Of a stretch of 64,000 bases of DNA, positions 57,165 to 64,000 are shown one piece after another (position 1 is the stretch's first letter; every line of letters begins with the position of its first letter). The position numbers and the translations under genes are program-made. Origin of the DNA: Caenimonas koreensis DSM 17982 (GTDB lineage: Bacteria; Pseudomonadota; Gammaproteobacteria; Burkholderiales; Burkholderiaceae_C); contig NZ_WJBU01000005.1 of NCBI RefSeq assembly GCF_009646335.1, positions 186,001-250,000 on the forward strand, in the 5' to 3' direction. The notes beneath the pieces were generated by a model. It had not been told where the DNA came from and did not search any database. It saw only the letters and a program-made list of their open reading frames with translations.

Positions 57165-58265
57165 TCAGACGCGGCCGAATGAGTAGGCGGACTGTGCTTC
57201 GATGCCTTCGACCTTGTCGATCAGTCGCAGCAGCTCGGTGAGTTCGCGATAGCGTGAACACGTCGATCGGATGTAGCCGATAAAGCGCGGCGCATCGGCC
57301 AGATAGCGCGGCTTGCCATCGCGCAGGGTCAGGCGCGCGAAGATGCCCGCCACCTTCAGGTGCCGCTGCAGCCCCATCCATTCCACCGCACGATAGAACT
57401 CGCCGAAGTCGCGGTCGACGGGCAGGCCGGCCTTGAGCGCACGCTGCCAGTAACGTACGGTGATGTCGAGAACGAACTCCTCATCCCAGCTGATGAATGC
57501 GTCGCGCATCAGGCAGGCAATGTCGTAAGTGATGGGGCCATACACCGCGTCCTGGAAGTCAAGCACGCCCAGGCGCAGCTGCGATGCGTCGGCGGGGATC
57601 ATCAGGTTGCGCGGCATGAAGTCGCGATGCACATAAACGCTGGGGGCAGCCAGGTTGTTACGGATGATTTGCGCGAACGCGTTGTCCAGCACTTCCCGCT
57701 CGGCACGCTCGAGCTGCAGGCCCCGGTGCTTCGCGAGGTACCAGTCGGGAAACAGGGCCAGCTCCCGCGACAGCAGCGCCTCGTCGTATGGCGGCAGCAT
57801 GCCGGGCCGGGAGGCGAGTTGCCAGTCAACCAGGGCATCGGTCGCACGCAGGTACAGACTCTGGTTTGCCTGTGCGTTGTGCCTGTCGAGCACCTCGATC
57901 ATCGTCTGCGTGCCCAGGTCGTCGAGCAGCAGGAAGCCCAGCGCCTCGTCCCACTCGAGGACGCGCGGCACGTAAAGCCCGGCATCGAGCATGAGTTTCG
58001 CCACATGGGCGAAGGGGCGGCAGTCTTCCTTGTCGGGGGGAGCGTCCATGATGATGAACGTCTGGCCGCCGCCGTTGACGCGCAAGTAGCGCCGGAAGCT
58101 GGCGTCGGCTGATGCGAGTCGTACGCTTGTGGTGTCCAGGCGGTGAGTCGGCGCAATGCGGTTGAGCCAGGCGTGGAATGCGGTTTCGCGTGCAGGCAGG
58201 GGCCAGGTCAATGGCTCGCCGGAATTCACCGGCATGCCAACAGGTTCGTGGACAGGTTCGCTCAT
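57165..58265 (-). CDS. amgK: N-acetylmuramate/N-acetylglucosamine kinase AmgK
   Basis: 366 residues, aminoglycoside phosphotransferase fold. SASADASFRRYLRVN-like nucleotide loop (LASADASFRRYLRV), FLLLDDLGTQTM, and the Brenner motif VYVHRDFMPRNLMIP with the DFG-like VLDFQDAVYGPITYDIACLM. The long C-terminal helix is typical of AmgK. AmgK anchors a cell-wall sugar recycling bypass with the uridylyltransferase MurU, but murU is not downstream; rsmE is. It is divergent from lptD, as in Pseudomonas. Confidence 0.82.
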   Translation of the reverse strand: MSEPVHEPVGMPVNSGEPLTWPLPARETAFHAWLNRIAPTHRLDTTSVRLASADASFRRYLRVNGGGQTFIIMDAPPDKEDCRPFAHVAKLMLDAGLYVPRVLEWDEALGFLLLDDLGTQTMIEVLDRHNAQANQSLYLRATDALVDWQLASRPGMLPPYDEALLSRELALFPDWYLAKHRGLQLERAEREVLDNAFAQIIRNNLAAPSVYVHRDFMPRNLMIPADASQLRLGVLDFQDAVYGPITYDIACLMRDAFISWDEEFVLDITVRYWQRALKAGLPVDRDFGEFYRAVEWMGLQRHLKVAGIFARLTLRDGKPRYLADAPRFIGYIRSTCSRYRELTELLRLIDKVEGIEAQSAYSFGRV

Positions 58266-58362
58266 GGATAATCCATTCTACAAATGCCCCCTGCCGCCTC
58301 TTTGCGACAGGCCGAACTCCACAGCCGACTGAAGAGCCGCCTTCCTGGCCGTAGACCACGAC

Positions 58363-60714
58363 TTGAACTCCAAGGCTTGCCGCACTCGTTTCGCCCTGAC
58401 GCCGATCGCGATGGTCGCGGTCGCGCTTTTGCATGGACCGTCGGCCCGTGCTCAGGACGAGCCCGCCCTGTCACTCAAGCCCGCGCCAGCACTGCGTGAA
58501 GATATTCCCGCCGCAGAGCGCAGCCAGCTGCCCACTTTCCTGTCGGGCGACAAGGTGCGTGGCACGACGGATATCGAGACAGTGATCGAGGGCCAGGCCC
58601 AGCTGCGGCGTGGCAGCACCGTGATCCACGCCGACAAGCTGGAATATCGCCAGCCCGAAGACCTGGCCAAAGCAAAGGGCAACGTGCGCATCAATCGTGC
58701 GGGCGATGTGTTCGAAGGCCCCGAGCTCGAACTCAAGGTGGACTCGTTCGAAGGCTCTTTCACCGCGCCGAGCTACCGGTTCCTTCGCAATGACGCCTAC
58801 GGCGACGCCGAGCGAGTTGACTTCATCGACAACAAGCGCGCTGTCATCCGTAACGCCACTTACACGACCTGCCAGCGCAAGCCTGGCCCCAGCTGGCTGC
58901 CCGACTGGATCATCAGTGCCGCGAGCATCAAGATCGACGACGAGGAAGAAGTCGGCCAGGCGACCGACGCGTCCCTGCGGTTCATGGGCGTGCCGATTCT
59001 GCCAGTGCCGTCGCTTAGCTTTCCCTTGTCCGACAAGCGCAAGTCGGGGCTGCTGCCACCCACCATCGGGCTGGACAACATCAATGGTGTCGAGCTCACG
59101 ATTCCGTACTACTGGAACATTGCGCCCAATCGCGACGCAACGTTCTTCCCGGCGGTGATGTCCAAGCGCGGTATCGACTTCGGCGGCGAGTTCCGCTACC
59201 TCGAGAAAGACTACGAGGGCAAGCTGCGCGCGAACTACATGCCCAGCGACAAGCTGCGCGACCGCGACCGGTGGGGCTACGCGCTGCTGCACAACGGCGC
59301 GTTTTCCACGCCAGTCGGCCCCGTCGGCGTGAACCTCAACCTCAACCGGGTGAGCGATGACGACTACTGGCGTGATTTTTCGCGCTCCGGCAGTTCGCTG
59401 ACGCAGCGCCTGCTGGCCAACGATGGCGTGCTGTCGTGGGGCTATGGCGACTTTTCGGTGATGGCTCGCGCGCTCAAGTGGCAGACGCTGCAAGACGTCA
59501 CCGCGCCGATCACGCCACCCTATGACCGCCTTCCCCAGATCCTGGGCAAGTATTCAAAGACCAACCTCTGGGGTGGTCTCGAAGTGGCCGTCGACGCCGA
59601 CTACACCAAGTTCCAGTCGGACCGTGTCCTGAATAACCAGCCCAATGCGCAGCGCTCCTATGTGCAGGCGCAGCTCAGCCGTCCATGGATCGCGCCCGGA
59701 TGGTTCATCACGCCCAAGCTGCAGCTCAACACCACGCAATACCGGTTTGATGCGCCGCTGCTTGCCAATGGCGCGACATCGGCCAGCCGCACCGTGCCGA
59801 CGTTCAGCTTGGACAGCGGCCTGATCTTCGAGCGCGACGCCGAGTACTTCGGGCGCAAATTCCGCCAGACGCTTGAGCCGCGCGCGTTCTATGTCTACAC
59901 GCCGTTTCGCGACCAGAGCTTCCTGCCGAACTACGACTCAGGCTACAACGACTTCAACTTCGCGACGATCTACACCGAAAACGCGTTTGGCGGCAATGAC
60001 CGAATTGCCGACAACAACCTGCTGACGCTGGGTGCGAGCACGCGCCTGCTTGACCCGGATACGGGTGCCGAGGCCGCTCGGTTTTCCGTTGCGCAGCGCC
60101 TGCGTTTCGAAGACCAGAAGGTCACGCTGCCCGGCACGCCGGCGGTCAGCGAGCGCCTGTCCGATGTGCTGTTCGGCGCCACCATCAACTGGGTGCCGCA
60201 GTGGAGCACCGACGCGACAGTGCAATACAACCCGAAGACGGGCCGCTCCATCCGTTCGACGATCGGCGGGCGCTACAGCCCCGGCAACTATCGCGTCATC
60301 AGCGCGGCCTACCGCCTGCAACGCGGCTCCAGCGAGCAGATCGACATCGGCTGGCAATGGCCGCTCAATGACCTGTGGGGCGACAAGGGCGTGAACATGG
60401 GCGCCGGCCGCGGCGAAGGCGAGGGCCGTTGGTACAGCGTCGGTCGCCTGAACTGGAGCCTGAAGGACAAGCGGCTGGTCGATTCAGTGATCGGGCTCGA
60501 ATACGACGCAGGTTGCTGGCTCGGCCGCATCGTGTTCGAGCGACTGTCCACGAACACCACGTCAGCGAACAAGCGCGTGCTGTTCCAGCTGGAGTTTGTT
60601 GGCTTCAGCCGGCTCGGCTCCAACGCCTTGCAGTCGCTGAAGGAGAATATCCCCCGTTACCAGTTCCTGCGCGAGCAGGTCACCGCGCCCAGCCGTTTCA
60701 GCAACTACGAGTGA
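58363..60714 (+). CDS. lptD: LPS-assembly outer-membrane protein LptD
   Basis: 783 residues from TTG at 58363 (next ATG is 58411, and would trim the signal peptide). A signal peptide ends around ALLHGPSARA. The N-terminal OstA-like periplasmic domain (GQAQLRRGSTVIHADKLEYRQ and GNVRINRAGDVFEG) joins a 26-strand-type barrel rich in aromatic ends. Cys residues at TTCQRKPG and AGCWLGRI suggest the inter-domain disulfide. LptD with LptE inserts LPS into the outer leaflet. Its stop overlaps the surA ATG. Confidence 0.94.
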   Translation: MNSKACRTRFALTPIAMVAVALLHGPSARAQDEPALSLKPAPALREDIPAAERSQLPTFLSGDKVRGTTDIETVIEGQAQLRRGSTVIHADKLEYRQPEDLAKAKGNVRINRAGDVFEGPELELKVDSFEGSFTAPSYRFLRNDAYGDAERVDFIDNKRAVIRNATYTTCQRKPGPSWLPDWIISAASIKIDDEEEVGQATDASLRFMGVPILPVPSLSFPLSDKRKSGLLPPTIGLDNINGVELTIPYYWNIAPNRDATFFPAVMSKRGIDFGGEFRYLEKDYEGKLRANYMPSDKLRDRDRWGYALLHNGAFSTPVGPVGVNLNLNRVSDDDYWRDFSRSGSSLTQRLLANDGVLSWGYGDFSVMARALKWQTLQDVTAPITPPYDRLPQILGKYSKTNLWGGLEVAVDADYTKFQSDRVLNNQPNAQRSYVQAQLSRPWIAPGWFITPKLQLNTTQYRFDAPLLANGATSASRTVPTFSLDSGLIFERDAEYFGRKFRQTLEPRAFYVYTPFRDQSFLPNYDSGYNDFNFATIYTENAFGGNDRIADNNLLTLGASTRLLDPDTGAEAARFSVAQRLRFEDQKVTLPGTPAVSERLSDVLFGATINWVPQWSTDATVQYNPKTGRSIRSTIGGRYSPGNYRVISAAYRLQRGSSEQIDIGWQWPLNDLWGDKGVNMGAGRGEGEGRWYSVGRLNWSLKDKRLVDSVIGLEYDAGCWLGRIVFERLSTNTTSANKRVLFQLEFVGFSRLGSNALQSLKENIPRYQFLREQVTAPSRFSNYE

Positions 60715-62096
60715 TGAACACCATGAATTCCCGCGCCCCGCTTCTGGCGCTTGCCTGCGCCACCCTGATCTCAGGGCTGCACGCGCCCGCAGCAGCCCAG
60801 AGCTTGCGCCTGCCGTTTGCCGCCGCCCCCGCCCCCGCCCGGGCTGTCCCGGCGGGTCCCCGCGCAGCCGATTACATCGTGGCGGTCGTCAATTCCGAGC
60901 CGATCACCAACAACGAAGTGCGCATGCGCATGGCGCGCTTCGAGCAGCAGCTGGCCGCAGCCGGCCAGGAAATACCGCCGCGGCCTGTGTTCATGCAGCA
61001 AGTGCTCGAGCGCCTGATTGCCGAGAAGGCCCAGTTGCAGCTGGCCCGCGAAAACAACCTGCGCATTGAAGAGTCGGCCATCGACCAGGCAGAGCAGAAC
61101 ATTGCGCGCTCCAACCAGATGGACGTGACCGAGCTGCGGCGACAAATTGTGCTCGAGGGCATGACGGTCGCCGGCTACCGCGAAGACTTGCGCAACCAGC
61201 TGCTGCTCACGCGCCTGCGCGAGCGCGAGGTCGAGCCGCGCATCCGCATCAGCGACCTGGAGCTGGACCAGTTCCTGCGCGAGCAGCAGGGGCGCACCGA
61301 CATCAGTGCATTCGACCTCAATCTCGGTCACATCCTGGTTGCCGTGCCGGAAACGGCGACGCCCGCGCAGGTGGCCACCGCACGCGAAAAGGCGCTGCGC
61401 GTGATGCAGCGTGCGCGGGCCGGCGAAGACTACGCCAAGCTCGCACGCGAGAATTCCGACGCATCAGGAGCGGCTACGAGCGGCGGGCTCACAGGGCGCA
61501 GGCCGGCTGACTCACTGCCGCCAATCTTCCTGCAGGCCGTTCAGGCCCTGCCAGAAGGCGGCGTTGCCGACCCGATTCGCACCACGGCAGGTTTCCACAT
61601 CCTGAAGGTGGTTGAGAAAAAGCGAAACATCGCGTTGCCGGGTGCTACCGTCGAGCAAAGCCGCGCCCGCCATATATTGCTGCGCCCGGGGCCGCAGCTG
61701 ACCGAAGCGCAAGCGGTCGCACGGCTTGCCGATTTCAAGAAGCGGGTCGAGGCTGGCCAGGCTGACTTTGCACAGCTGGCGCGTGACTTCTCGCAGGACG
61801 CCAGCGCTCGCGCTGGTGGTGAACTCGGCTGGACCAGCCCTGGCTCTTTTGTGCCCGAATTCGAAGAAGCGCTGAATCAGCTGAAGCCCGGGCAGATCTC
61901 CAGCCCCTTGATCTCGCGCTTCGGTGTGCACCTGGTGCAGTTGATGGAGCGGCGCCAGGCCACTTTGACGCAACGCGAGCAACGCGACATGGTCCGCAGC
62001 GCCCTTCGCGAAAAGAAGCTGGACGAGGCTTATGCGCAGTGGACGCAGGAGGTGCGCGGCCGCGCTTTCGTGGAGATGCGCGACGCGCCGCAGTGA
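60714..62096 (+). CDS. surA: Periplasmic peptidyl-prolyl isomerase/chaperone SurA
   Basis: 460 residues from ATG at 60714, overlapping the lptD stop. Signal peptide: residues about 1-28 (ending APAAA). The SurA N-terminal domain has [21 protein letters not shown] and [20 protein letters not shown]. Two parvulin domains follow: [19 protein letters not shown] and [22 protein letters not shown]. SurA escorts outer-membrane proteins including LptD to the BAM complex. Its stop overlaps the GTG of rsmA. Confidence 0.95.
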   Translation: MNTMNSRAPLLALACATLISGLHAPAAAQSLRLPFAAAPAPARAVPAGPRAADYIVAVVNSEPITNNEVRMRMARFEQQLAAAGQEIPPRPVFMQQVLERLIAEKAQLQLARENNLRIEESAIDQAEQNIARSNQMDVTELRRQIVLEGMTVAGYREDLRNQLLLTRLREREVEPRIRISDLELDQFLREQQGRTDISAFDLNLGHILVAVPETATPAQVATAREKALRVMQRARAGEDYAKLARENSDASGAATSGGLTGRRPADSLPPIFLQAVQALPEGGVADPIRTTAGFHILKVVEKKRNIALPGATVEQSRARHILLRPGPQLTEAQAVARLADFKKRVEAGQADFAQLARDFSQDASARAGGELGWTSPGSFVPEFEEALNQLKPGQISSPLISRFGVHLVQLMERRQATLTQREQRDMVRSALREKKLDEAYAQWTQEVRGRAFVEMRDAPQ

Positions 62097-62884
62097 AGCA
62101 CATTCCCCGCAAACGGTTTGGCCAGCACTTCCTGGCCGACGTCGCGATCATCGATGCGATCGTGCGGGAGATCGACCCGAAGCCGGGCGACGCCATGGTC
62201 GAAATCGGCCCTGGCCTGGCAGCGCTGACCCAGCCGCTGGTGGAGCGCCTTGGCAAGCTCACGGTCATCGAACTCGACCGTGACCTTGCGGCGCGGCTTC
62301 GAAGCCATCCGCAACTGGCGGTTGTCGAATCGGATGTCCTGAAGGTCGATTTCCAGCAGCTCGCGCAAACGCTGCAGACGCGGCAGCTGCGCGTGGTCGG
62401 CAACTTGCCGTACAACATCTCCACGCCCATCCTGTTTCATCTGCTGGCCTTCGCGCCCGTGATCAAGGACCAGCACTTCATGCTGCAAAAGGAAGTGATC
62501 GATCGAATGGTCGCGCGCCCTTCGACCGGCGACTACGGCCGGCTCTCCGTCATGCTCCAGTGGCGCTACGAGATGGAAGATGTGCTGTTCGTGCCGCCTG
62601 GCTCATTTGATCCGCCGCCGCGCGTGGATAGCGCCGTTGTGCGCATGGTGCCGCACGCGGCACCTGCGGCAGTCGATGAACAGTTGCTGTCGCAGATCGT
62701 GCAGGTGGCGTTCAGCCAGCGCCGCAAGCTGCTGCGTCACACGTTGGGAAAGTGGTTGGAGTCGCGTGCATTCAACGGCCATTTCGATGTGCAGCGGCGT
62801 GCCGAGGAAGTGTCGGTACAGGAATATCTTGATCTGGCGTTACTGGTGCACAGCACAACCGGCAATTCCGCGCAGGTGCAGTAA
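62093..62884 (+). CDS. rsmA: 16S rRNA dimethyladenosine transferase RsmA (KsgA)
   Basis: 263 residues from GTG at 62093, overlapping the surA stop. [20 protein letters not shown], the SAM motif [14 protein letters not shown] and the catalytic [15 protein letters not shown], then [12 protein letters not shown] and SAVVRMVP. It dimethylates two adjacent adenines near the 3' end of 16S rRNA. The commonly interposed pdxA is absent between surA and rsmA. Confidence 0.95.
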   Translation: MKHIPRKRFGQHFLADVAIIDAIVREIDPKPGDAMVEIGPGLAALTQPLVERLGKLTVIELDRDLAARLRSHPQLAVVESDVLKVDFQQLAQTLQTRQLRVVGNLPYNISTPILFHLLAFAPVIKDQHFMLQKEVIDRMVARPSTGDYGRLSVMLQWRYEMEDVLFVPPGSFDPPPRVDSAVVRMVPHAAPAAVDEQLLSQIVQVAFSQRRKLLRHTLGKWLESRAFNGHFDVQRRAEEVSVQEYLDLALLVHSTTGNSAQVQ

Positions 62885-62913
62885 CGCGCAGCCAGTGCCT
62901 GCAGGCACCAACG

Positions 62914-62940
62914 AAAAAGCCGGGTCGAACCCGGCTTTTT
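62914..62940 (+). terminator. Intrinsic terminator after rsmA
   Basis: AAAAAGCCGGGT (62914-62925), loop TCGA-like bases, ACCCGGCTTTTT (62929-62940): a strong stem with T5, usable from both sides. A 14-base palindrome GTGCCTGCAGGCAC lies just upstream at 62895-62908. Confidence 0.9.
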
Positions 62941-63109
62941 CACTCTGGCGAAACCACTTCAAGTCGCCGCGCGTTCCTGAAATCAAGCGGCTGCCAACCA
63001 ATACCCTGCGTTGAAGGGGCTGCTCATTCGCAGCGCCAGGGGCGATACGTCGACGAGCTTGTCGGTTGGCATCTTTTCGCCGGACTCGGTCGTTGCTGCC
63101 ACGGGGGCG

Positions 63110-63171
63110 GGCACTTCAGTGCCGCAAGCCTCGTTCGCCCGTTCTGCTTGGCTGTTTTGCGCAGAACGGGC
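63110..63171. repeat. Two strong hairpins downstream of barstar
   Basis: GGCACT-TC-AGTGCC (63110-63123) and GCCCGTTCTGC-N13-GCAGAACGGGC (63137-63147/63161-63171). The second abuts the barstar stop codon. Neither is followed by a T run, so they may stabilise the barstar mRNA 3' end or be a Rho-linked end. I see no gene in 62942-63170. Confidence 0.65.
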
Positions 63172-63641
63172 TACAGAAAAGAATAGAAGCACCTGAACGG
63201 TATCTTCCGCTCTCCCCAGTAGTCAGCGGTGTCGCGGAAGATGTCGAGCAGCTGCTCGCGGGCTTCCTTGTCGAACTTGGCGTTCGCCGGGATCTGCTCG
63301 AGCACCACGATGAAACCGGGCTGCGGGCCCGACTTGTGCACCGGGTCGGTCATGCAATCGTAGAGCGCGTCGAAGTTCTTGCCGAAGTGGGCCGGCAGCA
63401 TGAACTGCTGCGCAATCATGTCCAGCACGTCCTGCTTGCTCTGGGCATTGGCCAGGTTCGCGTAGAGGAAGTGCTGGCCCAGCGACTGGGCCGCATCCTG
63501 CAGGGTCTGCACGCGGAAAGCGCGAATCGACTGCACGATGTTGGTCCGCACGCCTTTGAGGGCCGCTTCGGGGGTCTCTCGACGAAGTGGGGTTTCCATC
63601 TCCGTGTCTCTTTCCGTAGTCACAAAATCATCCCGCTTCAT
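63171..63641 (-). CDS. Barstar family ribonuclease inhibitor
   Basis: 156 residues from ATG at 63641 with GGAG eight bases upstream; an upstream frame reaching 63728 overlaps the ribonuclease gene. An N-terminal 45-residue extension precedes the barstar core: QSIRAFRVQTLQDAAQSLG, MLPAHFGKNFDALYDCMTD and the final WGERKIPFRCFYSFL. The FxxNFDALYDCMTD strand-helix is the barstar nuclease-binding face. It starts six bases after the ribonuclease stop, so it protects the cell from that enzyme. Confidence 0.87.
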   Translation of the reverse strand: MKRDDFVTTERDTEMETPLRRETPEAALKGVRTNIVQSIRAFRVQTLQDAAQSLGQHFLYANLANAQSKQDVLDMIAQQFMLPAHFGKNFDALYDCMTDPVHKSGPQPGFIVVLEQIPANAKFDKEAREQLLDIFRDTADYWGERKIPFRCFYSFL

Positions 63642-63646
63642 TGGGT

Positions 63647-64000
63647 TCACTCCACGATCATTCGAAAACTTGCGTAATGGTCCGCGGTGTAATAACAGGC
63701 CTGCGGCGTCCTGGGTGGACCGCCGCACACGATGCGCCGGGCCCCCCGGTCGCGAGATCCTGGTGTGGCTACCGTGTACTCGCGGTAAAAACCGCGCTTC
63801 TCGGCCGGAAGCAGTCGCTCCCGGTTGCCGAACACAGAGCCATCCTTTCCGTTTGGAAACGGCCCACCACGCCGGATCAGTTCATAGGTTTCACGGCCTT
63901 GCCTTGGCAGCTCAGCGACAGCAATCACAGCTGAGGAGCGCGGGGCAGTACCGTCGGTCCGGGCTCTGGCTTGCACCAGCGGACCTGACATCGCGAAAGC
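63647..64000 (-). CDS. Secreted barnase/RNase Sa-type ribonuclease (5' end beyond window)
   Basis: At least 118 residues. The core AVAELPRQGRETYELIRRGGPFP, FGNRERLLPAEKRGFYREYTV, RDRGARRIVCGG and YYTADHYASF match microbial guanyl-specific ribonucleases (RNase Sa/barnase), with the catalytic Glu and Arg residues in REYTV and RGARR and the His in DHYASF. An ATG exists at 63991, but the frame stays open to the edge and the residues before the core (GPLVQARA) resemble the end of a signal peptide, so the gene probably starts outside. Pairs with the downstream barstar. Confidence 0.85.
   Translation of the reverse strand, partial: AFAMSGPLVQARARTDGTAPRSSAVIAVAELPRQGRETYELIRRGGPFPNGKDGSVFGNRERLLPAEKRGFYREYTVATPGSRDRGARRIVCGGPPRTPQACYYTADHYASFRMIVE

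Noticed and set aside
62983-63192. 69-residue frame between rsmA and barstar
   Set aside because: It crosses two strong hairpins and the barstar 3' end, and shows no family or ribosome binding site.

Overview
The window looks like the replication-origin region of a GC-rich betaproteobacterial chromosome, most likely Burkholderiales. The dnaA-dnaN-gyrB block runs leftward and rpmH-rnpA-yidD-yidC-mnmE runs rightward from the same point. The N-termini of RnpA and YidC read like those of Comamonadaceae and relatives; this family-level guess is from memory of the families, not a search. Genes are tightly packed, with many ATGA, GTGA and TTGA stop/start overlaps, and no gap exceeds about 300 bases.

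Left arm (1-24935). An acyltransferase-3 fragment is followed by a transglutaminase-like protein, an AsmA-like protein and an old yellow enzyme. Next comes a two-gene leftward operon that I read as a type III secretion chaperone (CesT type) and a 1140-residue unrecognised protein, the likely secreted partner. Then come an LTXXQ/Spy-like periplasmic protein, a PagL-like lipid A deacylase, a ybhP-clsB-ybhN set, small metabolic genes and queC. Queuosine gene queC sits behind a 12-bp periodic repeat. A small accessory patch holds an HNH nuclease and VapBC. A P-type ATPase is divergent from an operon for an SHP-type cytochrome, a diheme cytochrome, a cytochrome b and a two-component system, with a perfect FNR/DNR-type palindrome between them.

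Centre (24932-34653). gyrB, dnaN and dnaA lie left of rpmH, rnpA, yidD, yidC and mnmE. The dnaN-dnaA gap has a textbook unwinding module: DnaA box, GC-rich spacer, four TAG trios, AT-rich DNA. This is the best oriC candidate.

Right arm (34700-64000). A prolyl oligopeptidase is followed by two single-domain cyclic-nucleotide-binding proteins flanking an unknown protein. Then come a Kef-type antiporter, kdsD-kdsC-lptC (without lptA/lptB behind it) and two tandem RRM/glycine-rich RNA-binding genes, each with a leader hairpin that buries its ribosome binding site. An ECF sigma/zinc anti-sigma pair precedes metXW, which sits behind a SAM-II riboswitch and a terminator. Then chrA, denD-otnI, hydrolases, amgK-rsmE-MFS, lptD-surA-rsmA, and at the edge a secreted barnase-type ribonuclease with its barstar inhibitor.

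Shared themes are outer-membrane and LPS biogenesis (kdsD, kdsC, lptC, lptD, surA, pagL, clsB), chromosome replication, and scattered interaction systems (type III effector pair, VapBC, RNase/barstar). Function calls rest on motif and family recognition from the translated sequence; no database search was run.
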